From positions 1-35,151 of the forward strand of contig CAYWXG010000025.1 in the NCBI GenBank assembly GCA_964462445.1: a stretch of DNA of 35,151 nt. The letters run 5' to 3'. A program made the translations under genes and the position numbers. The DNA is from JAGBWK01 sp964462445. Lineage in GTDB: Bacteria > Bacteroidota > Bacteroidia > Bacteroidales > Muribaculaceae. The notes beneath the pieces are model-generated. The model did not search any database. It saw only the letters and a list, made by a program, of their open reading frames with translations, and was not told the DNA's origin. Below, one piece after another: positions 16,889-27,049 of this stretch. How positions within the stretch are numbered: the first letter of the stretch is position 1; each line of letters opens with the position of its first letter.

Positions 16889-17014
16889 CGTGCGAAGCAC
16901 GGGAAAGCGAAGCGATTTAAATAACCGCGTGGTTGAGGGCTTTAGCCCGAAACCTCCGGAAAGGGAAACACACTGCGCCAGCCTATGGAGTGAGGGGCTT
17001 CCGCCCATCACATC
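16889..17014 (+). repeat. Dispersed repeat cluster 2: type II element plus type I fragment
   Basis: The type II element (16889-16961) starts with the hairpin CGTGCGAAGCACG, continues GGGAAAGCGAAGCGA and ATAACCG, then a GGGCTTTAGCCC hairpin and AACCTCCGG. A type I fragment (TGCGCCAGCCTATGGAGTGA) follows at about 16973-17014. The rest of the gap to 17147 shows no gene. Confidence 0.8.
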
Positions 17015-17147
17015 GTCAACGACCTCTCTACATAGGCAAGCCGATAATTTCTAAAAAAATTCGCTAAACTATTTGCCTACCCACACTAAAAAACTACTGA
17101 GCCTATTTACTTTCTCAACAATCCGGAGCGCCCTTTCGTTCATTAAC

Positions 17148-17188
17148 AAAAAAAAAGGAGCAACAAGTTTTCAAATCTCATTGCTCCT
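17148..17188 (-). terminator. Rho-independent terminator of the large secreted protein gene
   Basis: AGGAGCAA (17156-17163) pairs with TTGCTCCT (17181-17188), and on the minus strand is followed by nine T. Confidence 0.85.
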
Positions 17189-17211
17189 CATTCTTATTAA
17201 ATTATTGCCAA

Positions 17212-20200
17212 TTATTTCACCACTTTCGTTGCCTTGCCATTCTTTACTTCTATATAAACTCCCCCCTTCGGCTCTGACAATCTCACTCCCTGCAGATTAT
17301 AATATTCTACCTCCCCGACCGGACATTCTACTACAACATTCTCTACCCCGGTAACCTCATCTCCGCCAAGCGAGCGTTTCACCGGACTACCCGAGAGTAC
17401 TACTATTGTGGAATTGGTCAAATCGGTAATATTAGACGCACTCATATCCGTAAGTCCGGCATGACGCATCGGCGCAAGTTCGCTCAAATCAGGGGCTGTT
17501 ACCGATGCTCCTAATGTTGTGCCTTTTGCTTCTTGAGTTCCGACCTTTTGTGAATCATAAGCTACTACAACCGGCAATTCCGAAACTTTCGATATCGGTA
17601 CTATCCCTTTACCTAAATCACTATTGGCTACTGCTACGGGGGCATGGCTGAACACATACACCGGTGTGAACGACACATACAAATCACTCGTAGTCGTGAA
17701 ATCTTTGGCAATATATGTCCCGAGCAACGCATTGTCAACATCATCGGTAATAAAACTGCCGTCGGGGGCAAAATCCAATCCGGGCGCATCTGCTTCTCCG
17801 CCGGCTCCCATTTTCACCAAGTATTCATACGACGCATAGTCGCTTCGCGCTCCCGTATAAACCTCTATATGATAATATTCGGGGGTAACTACCACCAGCT
17901 CTTGGTCCTCTTCTTCGTGAAGCACATCTGCCGGAGCTGTCAACTCATTATGCCCTTTATATATCAAAGCATATCCACTATCATTATTAACATTCCCACT
18001 GAGGTCGGATGCTCCGGGGGCAAGTGTCCCTATATGAACTTTACCCACTGTACCTTGACCAAACATCGGTTGCTTTGCTACTGTAGTGTTTATTGTGCCC
18101 CCGTAATTCGACGTAAATCCTTCAACCGCGACATCACTATTATTCTTGACATACTGTGTCGCAAGCACTTCAACTCTCGGATTATCTCCTCCTTCGGGCG
18201 ATACATCTGATATTGTAAACTGATAGTATAATGCATCTTCTATCAACACATGCTCGCGGTCTGCATAAATACCACTTCCCGATATGTTGCCCGTGGCATC
18301 GCTTATCGCGATTGTGTAATATATTTCATTATTCTGCAATATTTCATTGCTGACATTCGGGCGGCAGAACGTTACTACGGCATTGAAATGACGATTCGAA
18401 ACTTCCGATGCCGGCACTAAGACCTCACTCTCTATCGGATTTCCCAAGCCATCTTGCTGCACATTGGACTTTACTTTCAATTTTACAAAATCTGTCGCAT
18501 ATGTATCGGACAGACTTGCATCATCTTCGTCGTATGTATATGTATACCAACCGCCATACACTCCCGGCAACTTCGGAGTTACCGATATTTGCCTACGTTT
18601 TTCAGTATTTACGCCCGACAATGTATACTGGATTGCTATTTCTATATCATCTGTGCCAACGACACCTTCGCGAGCCACTTTTGCGCAACGATACGTTTTC
18701 GACAATTCACCTTCATTTACTGAAACTCGCTTGAGGGCGATTCCATCCAACGCTCCATTTACATAGACCGCTCCGCTAATCTCTTCCGAGCTGATTGCTT
18801 CATCGCAGTTACCCACTAACGATGCTCCGCCTACTACCCTCGCAAATTCCAATTCTTCAAGTGCCTGAACCAAATAATCGGTTGTCCACTTCACATTTAC
18901 TCCATCTGACGTCGCACTTGTCGGGCGATAATCGATAAGAGCTCGCACCTCCATATTTTCGGTCAATGCTGCCAACTTAATTTCGTCTCCCGATTCTTTC
19001 ATCACATAATATTGACCGCCCATACCGGCTTCATTAGTGACATAACATGGCGACTCATCTATATATCCTGCATTCTCACTTCCAAGATATGATGCAAATT
19101 TAGTCTTTCCAATGGCAGTTAGCTCCAATAATTGCATCGCTTTACTTTCCGACAACGCAGTTGCCTTATAATATATTTTCAAGAAATGATATTGCGAGGA
19201 CCCGGGTATATAATGGCGGAAATAACTATACTGCGATGTCCACATCAAAGCTCGGTTATTTTCTTCATTGTTACTAAACGACAAACGGAATGTATCATCT
19301 CCCTCACTCGTTATAGTCACCAATTCTTCGGTTGTCGCGCTATAATCTACATCAGTTTCCGAATCTGCGACAGTTATATAACCACTCGGCCCTCTAAACT
19401 TCCATCCACTCGCATTATCCCCTTCCAAGGTAAATACATATGCATCGCCGATATTAGTAATTTCTGTCCCCTCTGAATTCAACTCTATTGTTGCCGGATT
19501 AAACCTTGTGTTTTCGCAAGTTGACACAGCATTTGTTTCATATGCCAAAATCACCTCCATACCCGCTTCAAGTGCCGACGGGTCGCCGGTAAACAGTTTA
19601 TATACAGATCCACCCGAAATTGGCTCGTCTGCCTTTATCGTCACCTCCAACTCTGTTTTTTCACTCTGTCCATTTAGCGTTGCAGTTGCTGTCAAAGTAC
19701 ATGCCCCGGTTATTGTCGCTGTATTTCCTTCTATGCTTGCAGCCTCTGCCGGCGATGCAGTAAGTACCAATTCCGCCCCTGCTGTCTCACTCGTCGCCGT
19801 AATTGTCTCACCGACAGCGACCTCTACGCTACAACTCACTTCTGTCCCATCGCCAAGGGTAAACACCGGTGCTACCGGACCTTCTTCTGGATTCTCTCCA
19901 CCTCCGGTTACTGTCTTATAATATATATTCAAGTAATAATATCCCGATCCCAAATTCGAAATTGCATAATGGCGGAAACAATTACTCCCCGTCGCCCACA
20001 TCAACGCACGTTTTTTATCGGTATTATTACTAAACCACAATTTATCGTGTTATTCGCTTCAGCTGTGATTGTCGCAGTTGCCGACGTAGAGCCACTATAA
20101 TTCACATTTGTTGACGATGCTGTTACTGTGATATATCCGCTCGGACCTTTAAACTTCCATCCACTCGCATCATCTCCCTCCAAGGTAAACACATATGCAT

Positions 20201-21167
20201 CTCCGACGTTTGTAATTTCGGTCCCGGCTGAGTTCAGTTCTATTGGTGCCGGATTAAACTTACTGCTCGAAACGCTCGACACCGCATTAGTTTCATATGC
20301 CAATATCACCTCCATTCCGGCTTTTAATTCCGATGGAGCTCCCGTAAAAAGTTTATACACCTCTTCCCCTTCGGGCGTTGGGTCTTCACTTTTTATAGTA
20401 ACTCCCAACTCCGTGCTTTCGGTCTGTCCATTTAGCGTTGCTGTTGCAGTCAATGTGCAAGCTTCGGTTATCGTTGCTGTATTCCCTTCTATACTTGCAG
20501 CCTCTGCCGGTGATGCAGCAAGTATCAATTCTGCCCCTGCTGTCTCACTCGTCGCCGTAATTGTTGTGCCGGCTGCAACCTCTACGCTACCACTCACCTC
20601 GCTCCCATCGCCAAGGGTAAATACCGGTGCTACCGGACCCTCTTCAGGTTCTTCGCCTCCTCCGGTTTCCCACTCTATATCTACTTCGCTGAGATATATA
20701 GCTCCACTACTTGAGCGAATACCTACATATGCATAATCCGAAGTAAATGTATATGTCTGTTCCGCTCCTGCGCTATATTTTATTTGAGTGATATAACTGC
20801 CACTATATAGGTCCGACGGATCGGTATATGCCGAATTTGAACCATATACATTTACTATTCTGGCGCTATTGGTTTTGCTATTAAACTTTATTGTAATGGA
20901 CTTTACCGTACCAGCCGACTTTGTCACTACAATCCCGGAATCATTATTGTTTGAACGTATCTGTATCGTCCCTCCGTCTCCCGCACATTGTGATGCATAC
21001 TCTGCGCCTGATTCACAAGTAAACGTATGTGATGCATAATTAATAGTGCTTCCCCCCTCATTTGCATTTGCATTGTTTAATACATCGACCACTGTCGCGG
21101 CCATCCCATGCTGCCCGAATACAACAAACGACAGCAATAACGTTAATAGTAGTACTGCTTTTTTCAT
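17212..21167 (-). pseudogene. Large secreted multi-domain surface protein, split by a frameshift
   Basis: The 5' part (21167 to 20001) starts with signal peptide MKKAVLLLTLLLSFVVFGQ. It then has a beta-sandwich region (VKSITIKFNSK...YAYVGIRSSSGAIYLSEVDIEW) of a kind common in Bacteroidota secreted proteins, and an Ig-like/chitobiase-type repeat. After AEANNTI the frame shifts; the next frame, from about 20040 to 17212, continues LWFSNNTDKKRALMW, exactly as the second internal repeat does (SFSNNEENNRALMW). One lost A in the run at 20040-20043 explains it. Repaired length would be about 1315 residues. The C-terminus (VEYYNLQGVRLSEPKGGVYI...KATKVVK) resembles type A sorting signals of the type IX secretion system, so cell-surface display is likely. 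It has a promoter with long leader and a strong terminator. Whether the break is real, reversible or a sequencing error is open. Confidence 0.82.
19150..20670 (-). repeat. Intragenic tandem duplication of about 253 codons
   Basis: Two adjacent segments about 759 bp apart encode near-identical blocks, PVAPVFTLGDG...ATSETAGAEL...EVILAYETNAV...GWKFKGPSGYITV...NNRALMW. The first spans about 20660-19910 and the second about 19905-19150. Each has an Ig-like repeat followed by a second beta domain. The frameshift lies near the end of the first copy. Confidence 0.85.
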
Positions 21168-21393
21168 GATTTTAGTTTGTATCTTGTTAGATTTCCTTAT
21201 GATTCTTCTTTATCTTTTTATTATAGATTGATTTGTTCTTTTCCTTTCCCGGACTTTGGATTATAATATTTTGTTAAATGGATTATCGTTATGCGGTTTG
21301 CGACCTCGCTCTTAGTGTTAAGTTTGAAATCTTAAAAAAAGAAAATTACGCTATTGATAAGTAATAATTCGGCCGGATAAGTTCTAATATTAT
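21168..21393 (-). other. Long 5' leader of the large secreted protein gene
   Basis: Between the predicted transcription start near 21393 and the start codon lie about 226 bases of AT-rich DNA. I see no riboswitch-like structure or small gene. Confidence 0.4.
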
Positions 21394-21399
21394 ATTTTG

Positions 21400-21430
21400 C
21401 AAAAATATACTTTATTTGTTCTTTTCACAA
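21400..21430 (-). promoter_or_regulatory. Promoter of the large secreted protein gene
   Basis: Minus-strand TTG (21428-21430), 20 bp, TATTTTTG (21400-21407). This gives an unusually long leader of about 226 nt. Confidence 0.5.
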
Positions 21431-21584
21431 CTATTATCCAATAATTCTCAATATTTCCTATAAAATTTATAAAGCCCTCATTATTTCATCTTTAACAAAA
21501 ATCGTTAGCGACATTTATTCCGCAAATTTACATCTCCAAATCTCCAAAAATGCGCCAATTTATTACATATCTCCATTTTTTTCG

Positions 21585-21592
21585 TAACTTTG
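21585..21592 (+). promoter_or_regulatory. -7 element of the hflX operon
   Basis: TAACTTTG lies 28 bases before the chosen hflX ATG; the -33 element is weak. Confidence 0.5.
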
Positions 21593-21619
21593 TTTTTTAA
21601 TTAGGGATAATGTTTGGAC

Positions 21620-22846
21620 ATGAAAGATCTCATCATAAATAAAGAATCAACAGAACGTACTGTACTCGTCGGACTTATCACTTCTTCGCAAAACGAAGCT
21701 AAAGTCAACGAATACCTCGACGAATTGGAATTCCTCGCCGACACAGCCGGAGCTGTAACCGTGCGACGTTTCACTCAGAAAATGGAGATGCCTAATTCGC
21801 GCACTTTCGTCGGAAAGGGCAAACTCGAAGAAATTAAAAACTACGTCGAGCAAAATGAAATTGGAATGGTCATCTTCGACGACGACCTGTCTATTAAGCA
21901 AGTATCAAACATCGAAAAAGAATTGCAAGTCAAAATACTTGACCGCACTTCTCTCATTCTCGACATTTTCGCTAAACGAGCTCAAACAGCCAACGCTAAA
22001 ACACAAGTCGAACTCGCTCAATACCAATACCTCCTACCACGACTTACTCGACTTTGGACTCACCTCGAACGTCAACGTGGTGGTATCGGCATGCGCGGTC
22101 CCGGTGAAACGCAAATCGAAACCGACCGACGTATTATTCTCGATAAAATTTCACGACTTAAACACGAACTCGCTGCCATCGACAAACAAAAATCTATGCA
22201 ACGTAAAAATCGTGGCAAACTCACTCGAGTTGCGCTCGTTGGCTATACTAACGTTGGCAAATCTACTCTCATGAACCTTCTCGCTAAAAGCGAAGTTTTT
22301 GCTGAGAATAAACTTTTCGCCACTCTCGACACCACGGTGCGTAAAGTTGTAATTGAGAACCTTCCGTTCCTTTTGACCGACACCGTTGGCTTCATTCGCA
22401 AACTTCCCACCCACCTCGTCGACTCATTCAAATCTACTCTCGACGAAGTGCGCGACGCCGACATTCTTGTTCACGTTGTCGATATCTCTCACCCCGGGTT
22501 TGAAGAACAAATCGAAGTAGTTAATCGCACGCTGCAAGAAATTTGCGACGCCAAGGACAAACCGATGATTATGGTCTTCAACAAAATCGACGCCTACAAC
22601 TACGTCCCAAAAGATGAAGACGACCTTACACCGCGTCGACGAGAAAACATTCCCCTCGATGAGCTACAAGATACTTGGATGGCTAAAATGCACGACAACT
22701 GCGTTTTCATCTCTGCTAAAAATTCGCTCAACATCGAATCGCTAAAACAACTCCTCTACGACATGGCGAAAGAAATTCACCTACAGCGATTCCCCTACAA
22801 CGATTTACTTTATCAAACCTACGATGACGACTCTATCAACCTCTGA
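21620..22846 (+). CDS. hflX: GTPase HflX
   Basis: The 408-residue protein is the ribosome-associated GTPase HflX, which splits stalled or heat-damaged 70S ribosomes. The N-terminal HflX domain contains TRLWTHLERQRGGIGMRGPG, the family signature with GxGETQIETDRR. The G domain has G1 GYTNVGKST (208-216), G2 around LFATLDTTVR, G3 DTVGFIRKLP, G4 NKID and G5 ISAK. The ATG at 21620 is preferred over the TTG at 21614 because of codon type and spacing from the -7 box. The 3' end overlaps dgt by 23 bp, so both are co-translated. It is the first gene of a three-gene plus-strand operon. Confidence 0.95.
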   Translation: MKDLIINKESTERTVLVGLITSSQNEAKVNEYLDELEFLADTAGAVTVRRFTQKMEMPNSRTFVGKGKLEEIKNYVEQNEIGMVIFDDDLSIKQVSNIEKELQVKILDRTSLILDIFAKRAQTANAKTQVELAQYQYLLPRLTRLWTHLERQRGGIGMRGPGETQIETDRRIILDKISRLKHELAAIDKQKSMQRKNRGKLTRVALVGYTNVGKSTLMNLLAKSEVFAENKLFATLDTTVRKVVIENLPFLLTDTVGFIRKLPTHLVDSFKSTLDEVRDADILVHVVDISHPGFEEQIEVVNRTLQEICDAKDKPMIMVFNKIDAYNYVPKDEDDLTPRRRENIPLDELQDTWMAKMHDNCVFISAKNSLNIESLKQLLYDMAKEIHLQRFPYNDLLYQTYDDDSINL

Positions 22847-24194
22847 GAATTTCGCTAAGTCGATGAAATGGGAGAATCTTATCTCCGACATGCGACTCGG
22901 ACTCGAAGACTATCACGACGAACGACGTGGACTTCGCTCCGACTTTCAACGTGATTACGACCGACTCGTTTTCTCTTCTCCATTTCGTCGTCTGCAAAAT
23001 AAGACTCAAGTGTTCCCTCTTCCGGGGAGCATTTTTGTCCACAACCGTTTGACTCACTCTATCGAAGTAGCTTGCGTCGGTCGTTCTTTAGCCAACGACA
23101 TCGCGGCTATCCTTCGACTAAGACACCCCGAAGTCCCCGCCGAAACGTTTTATTCTATCGGCGACATTGTCGCTGCCGGTTGCTTGGCACACGACCTCGG
23201 AAATCCTCCATTTGGACACTCCGGGGAAAAAGCTATCGCAACTTTCTTCTCTGAAGGTGCTGGTAGCGACCTTATCAATTACCTCGACTCCAACCAATGG
23301 AACGACCTTATTAACTTCGAAGGCAATGCCAATTCTTTCCGTGTTTTGACTCACCAATTCCTCGGTCGTCGTCCCGGTGGGTTCGCTATGACCTACTCTA
23401 CTCTCGCTTCTATTGTAAAATACCCCTACGACTCTTCTATCGCTAATGGAAAAGGTAAATTCGGGTTCTTTACTTCCGAACGACATCGTTTTAAACAAAT
23501 CGCTGAACATCTCGGAATTATTCAAATCCCGGCTGCCGAAGGGTCTCTTCGTTTTGCGCGACATCCTCTCGTCTACATCGTTGAAGCTGCCGACGACATT
23601 TGCTACGAAATTATGGACCTCGAGGACGCTCATAAACTCAAAATCCTCTCTACCGAAACTGTCATCTCTCTTCTCCTCGACTTTTTCCAAAATCCGCGAC
23701 GCGACGAAATTATCGACCACATGAACCGCGTTGAGGACCCTAACGAGAAAATTGCCTATCTTCGCTCTTGCGCAATTGGCGCTTTGGTCAACTGCTGCAA
23801 AAATGCTTTCCTCGACAACGAAGATGCTATTCTTAATGGCTCTTTCTCCGGCTCCCTTCTGTCAAACGTCGACTCTATCGAAAGCCGAGCCTACAACGCT
23901 TGTTCTAAGTTATCGTGGGAACGAATATACTGCGCCCCCGACGTTGTCGACATCGAATTGGCTGGTAATAAAATCATTACCTTCCTACTCGAAAAACTTA
24001 TTCACGCTGTGCGTTATCCCCACCTCAACTACTCTAAATTACTCCTTTCGAAAGTCCCGCGACAGTACAACGTCTTTGCTCCCACTCTTTTCGAAAAGAT
24101 TCAAGCAGTTCTCGACCACGTATCTGCTATGACCGACGTGTACGCGCTCGACCTATATAGAAAACTCAACGGCATGTCTCTGCCTGCCGTATAA
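22824..24194 (+). CDS. dgt: Deoxyguanosinetriphosphate triphosphohydrolase (dGTPase)
   Basis: The 456-residue HD-domain protein hydrolyses dGTP to deoxyguanosine and triphosphate and so helps control dNTP pools. The motifs are RDYDRLVFSSPFRRLQNKTQVF near residues 43-64 (of which SSPFRRLQNKTQVF is diagnostic), H78 in RLTHSIEV, and H123-D124 in AHDLGNPPFGHSGE. The length suits the longer Bacteroidota-type dGTPases. The start at 22824 overlaps hflX by 23 bp; an in-frame ATG at 22863 would avoid overlap and still keep all motifs. The TPM-domain gene begins 21 bp downstream. Some related enzymes act on other dNTPs. Confidence 0.93.
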   Translation: MTTLSTSENFAKSMKWENLISDMRLGLEDYHDERRGLRSDFQRDYDRLVFSSPFRRLQNKTQVFPLPGSIFVHNRLTHSIEVACVGRSLANDIAAILRLRHPEVPAETFYSIGDIVAAGCLAHDLGNPPFGHSGEKAIATFFSEGAGSDLINYLDSNQWNDLINFEGNANSFRVLTHQFLGRRPGGFAMTYSTLASIVKYPYDSSIANGKGKFGFFTSERHRFKQIAEHLGIIQIPAAEGSLRFARHPLVYIVEAADDICYEIMDLEDAHKLKILSTETVISLLLDFFQNPRRDEIIDHMNRVEDPNEKIAYLRSCAIGALVNCCKNAFLDNEDAILNGSFSGSLLSNVDSIESRAYNACSKLSWERIYCAPDVVDIELAGNKIITFLLEKLIHAVRYPHLNYSKLLLSKVPRQYNVFAPTLFEKIQAVLDHVSAMTDVYALDLYRKLNGMSLPAV

Positions 24195-24215
24195 TTCATA
24201 ATTATTTCAATCCAC

Positions 24216-25463
24216 ATGCGCCTCTTTTTAATCGCTATAATATCTTTTATTTCTCTCTCAATCGGTGCTCGTTCTATCAACGACATACCTAATGTCCACC
24301 TCGCCGACTCTACTCGTTTTGTGTCCGACCCCGACAACTACCTCTCTCAAGCTGCCATCTCGCGCACCGACTCCATAATTGGCAATATTTGGCGTTCTAC
24401 AACAGCCGAAGTTGTTGCTGTAATTATCAGCAACATCGACGAGAACAACGAAATTAATCAATTCGCCACCGACCTATTTGAAGCTTGGGGAATTGGGAAG
24501 GAAGACACTGACAACGGGCTCCTTCTTCTAATTTCTGTCAACGACCGTAAAGCAGTGATTCGCACCGGACGTGGCACAGAAATTGCTCTTACCGACGCTC
24601 GCTGCGGTAGAATTATTCGCAACATTATTGCACCAAATATGCTTGAAGGAAACATCGACAACGCTGTCATTAATGCTACTGGAGCTATCAGCAACGTTCT
24701 TTCCGATCCTAAATATGCCGACGACTTAATCTCTAAATACGAAAATAATGCCGGTGCTAAAGATGACGACGACTTCTTCCCTATTTACCTCAAATTGGGT
24801 GTCGTTGCTTTTATTATATTGACCATATTGGCTATCACTACGTTTATTCGTTCTCGCAACCTCGATAGGCACGAACGCTACGATAAATTGCGCCAACTCG
24901 CAGTCCCGTCTCTCGTAATTTCAATCGCATTCCTTTGCATTCCAATCCTCAGTTTCTTCCTTTTGAAGTTCCTTATGCATCGCGCCCGACGTGCTCGTGC
25001 TCACTGCCCGAACTGCAACGCTAAAATGCAACTTATCGATGAAGTGCACGACAACGAATTTCTGACTCCGGCTCAGGACCGCGAAGAAAATCTTGGCTCG
25101 GTAGACTACGACGTATGGCTCTGCAACGACTGCGGTACTACTCGTGTACTTCCTTACATCAATTATTCGCTTCCTTACAACACTTGCCCTAATTGTGGTT
25201 CTCGTGCCGAACTCGAAGTCTCCAATAAGGTGATTGCACAACCTACCACTGAATTAAAAGGCATTGGAGAAAAAACCTACTTCTGCAAAAACTGTAATAA
25301 AAGCCGACATATTCGCTACGAAATTGCAAAATTAGCTACCCCCGTTGTCATTCTACCCGTGGGAGGAATTGGACGCGGAGGCGGTGGCTTCGGTGGTGGT
25401 TTTGGTGGCGGAAGCTTTGGCGGTGGCTCTACCGGTGGTGGTGGTGCTTCCGGCGGTTGGTAA
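24216..25463 (+). CDS. TPM-domain membrane protein with zinc-ribbon cysteines and Gly-rich tail
   Basis: The 415-residue protein starts with a signal sequence (about 1-18) and then a TPM/YgcG domain (about 35-170; YLSQAAISRTDSII, WGIGKEDTDNGLLLLIS, RKAVIRTGRGTE). Two membrane helices follow (about 191-211, 228-252). The C-terminal cytosolic part has four paired-cysteine knuckles (CPNCN, CNDCG, CPNCG, CKNCN), which look like two zinc ribbons, and a GGGFGGGFGGGSFGGGSTGG-type tail. TPM proteins have been linked to acid phosphatase activity and membrane-protein assembly; the role here is unknown. It is the last gene of the hflX-dgt operon, 21 bp after dgt, a link to ribosome and nucleotide functions that may be incidental. 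Confidence 0.85.
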   Translation: MRLFLIAIISFISLSIGARSINDIPNVHLADSTRFVSDPDNYLSQAAISRTDSIIGNIWRSTTAEVVAVIISNIDENNEINQFATDLFEAWGIGKEDTDNGLLLLISVNDRKAVIRTGRGTEIALTDARCGRIIRNIIAPNMLEGNIDNAVINATGAISNVLSDPKYADDLISKYENNAGAKDDDDFFPIYLKLGVVAFIILTILAITTFIRSRNLDRHERYDKLRQLAVPSLVISIAFLCIPILSFFLLKFLMHRARRARAHCPNCNAKMQLIDEVHDNEFLTPAQDREENLGSVDYDVWLCNDCGTTRVLPYINYSLPYNTCPNCGSRAELEVSNKVIAQPTTELKGIGEKTYFCKNCNKSRHIRYEIAKLATPVVILPVGGIGRGGGGFGGGFGGGSFGGGSTGGGGASGGW

Positions 25464-25488
25464 TCCCCGGACCCTCACATCATCAAAT

Positions 25489-25514
25489 CCCATCAACCAA
25501 TATAACTTGATGGG
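25489..25514 (+). terminator. Hairpin after the TPM gene
   Basis: CCCATCAA (25489-25496) and TTGATGGG (25507-25514) form an 8-bp stem with a 10-base loop, 26 bases after the stop. There is no T tract, so termination is uncertain. Confidence 0.45.
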
Positions 25515-25672
25515 CTCCTATGGCCTGAGGGCTTACCGGGGCTCATAACTCTCACCGCGCCAGCCCTATGGAGCGAAGGCTTACCAGCCTTCGACTTATC
25601 CCCGATGGTCACGCGATGCAGCCTATGAACCGAGTCAACCTTTAGCTCGACGAGGCTTGACCGAGTCAACAA
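25515..25672 (+). repeat. Dispersed palindromic repeat cluster 3
   Basis: Two type I elements have stems at 25525-25544 (degenerate) and 25574-25593 (CGAAGGCT/AGCCTTCG), with the CCCCGATGGTC trailer. ACCGAGTCAAC occurs twice at about 25629-25672. It lies between convergent genes. 25673-25743 shows nothing more. Confidence 0.8.
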
Positions 25673-25743
25673 CCTACCCCAACCACACAAGCGTCCGAAT
25701 GGAAGCAAATCACAGAGAGCTACTGCCCCACCCAAATTTTAAT

Positions 25744-26913
25744 TTACAACATCAACTCATAAATCTTTCGAGTATCTTCTGCCCTCAGACGATAATAACC
25801 GCCTATCACCGCGCCCTTATTTCGATGCAAGCGAGACGTCAACAAATCTATATCCGGTGACTCAACACCCAACTCGCCCATCGTAACAGGCATTCCTATC
25901 GAACGATAAAATCCCTTCAATCTACCTATACCCTCCGACGCGGCAGCATAGTCATCCGACAGCTTTACACCCATAACCTCGCGGGCAAACTGCGCAACGC
26001 GCCACGGCTTTTGTTCTGCCATAAATGTCATCCATGCCGGGAATACTGTTGCCAACCCAGCGCCATGCGTAACGCCATACACTGCCGATATCTCATGCTC
26101 CATAAAGTGGCTAACCCAATCTTCTACTCTGCCACACCCACACACTCCGTTATGAGCTAACGTCCCTGCCCACATAATATTTGCACGCGAATCATAATCT
26201 GTCGGTGATGCCAACGTTTTAGGAGCCTCTTCTATGATTGCTCGCAATAGCCCTTCGGCAACTCGGTCTGTCGTCCTGCAATTTTCTGTCGGAGTAAAAT
26301 AACGCTCCATGATATGCGCCATCATATCTACTACTCCACTCGCTACTTGATACGGAGGCAACGTAAAAGTCAACTCAGGATTAAGCACTGCAAATTTCGG
26401 GCGTAATGCCATATCCGTGCGCAACGATATCTTTTTCATATCACTTCTTCGTGTGATAACAGAATTTCCGGAGCCCTCACTACCCGCTGCCGGAATTGTC
26501 AACACTACACCTATCGGCAAAGCCTCCTTCATCACTGCCACACCTTCATAGAAATCCCAGAAATCTCCCGAATAAACTACACCACCGGCTATAGCTTTTG
26601 CTGTATCAATCGCACTGCCACCACCTACAGCCACTACTCCTTCAACCCCCTCTCTCCGGCATATATCAATACCCTCATATACTCGGTCATCAGTGGGATT
26701 GGGGTCAATACCGGTTAATTCTATCGTTGATACTCCCGACTCTTGAATCGACGCCAAAACTCTGTCAAGCAACCCCGATTTGCGTGCCGACGAATGTCCC
26801 GACACTACTAACACCTTTTTTACTCCCATCGCGGCTGTCAATTCTCCAACTTGCGACTCTACTCCTTTGCCGAACACATAACGAGTTGGCGTACAATATG
26901 CAAAATTTATCAT
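25744..26913 (-). CDS. Iron-containing alcohol dehydrogenase (BdhA/YqhD-like)
   Basis: The 389-residue protein belongs to the group III metal-dependent alcohol dehydrogenases, which reduce aldehydes with NAD(P)H in the cytoplasm. GGGSAIDTAKAIA is the nucleotide-binding motif. The likely metal ligands are D and H in GVVDMMAHIMERYF, H in WVSHFMEHE and H in GVTHGAGLA, as in YqhD and butanol dehydrogenases. The ATG at 26913 (MINFAYCTPTRYVFGKG) is chosen because the upstream in-frame TTG at 26919 is non-canonical. The gene stands alone between two repeat clusters and has a -7 box about 72 bases upstream. The substrate cannot be inferred. Confidence 0.9.
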   Translation of the reverse strand: MINFAYCTPTRYVFGKGVESQVGELTAAMGVKKVLVVSGHSSARKSGLLDRVLASIQESGVSTIELTGIDPNPTDDRVYEGIDICRREGVEGVVAVGGGSAIDTAKAIAGGVVYSGDFWDFYEGVAVMKEALPIGVVLTIPAAGSEGSGNSVITRRSDMKKISLRTDMALRPKFAVLNPELTFTLPPYQVASGVVDMMAHIMERYFTPTENCRTTDRVAEGLLRAIIEEAPKTLASPTDYDSRANIMWAGTLAHNGVCGCGRVEDWVSHFMEHEISAVYGVTHGAGLATVFPAWMTFMAEQKPWRVAQFAREVMGVKLSDDYAAASEGIGRLKGFYRSIGMPVTMGELGVESPDIDLLTSRLHRNKGAVIGGYYRLRAEDTRKIYELML

Positions 26914-26984
26914 ATCCAAATATATTAATGAGAACTACCGATATTCTTCTCGTCCTCGTTTCAATTATAAATATCATCTATTTA

Positions 26985-26992
26985 CAAATATA
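26985..26992 (-). promoter_or_regulatory. -7 element of the alcohol dehydrogenase gene
   Basis: Minus-strand TATATTTG fits the consensus; no -33 TTG at the usual distance. Confidence 0.45.
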
Positions 26993-27049
26993 GCAACAAC
27001 GAGCGAGAAATGTGAAGTTTACTTCAATTTTTCTTTCAGCGAGTGCACT

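Noticed and set aside
20128..20736. 202-codon plus-strand open frame inside the large secreted protein
   Set aside because: It is antisense to the tandem repeat, and the protein-level duplication is clearly on the minus strand.
23118..23720. 200-codon minus-strand open frame inside dgt
   Set aside because: It is antisense to the catalytic HD region of dgt and has no recognisable protein features.
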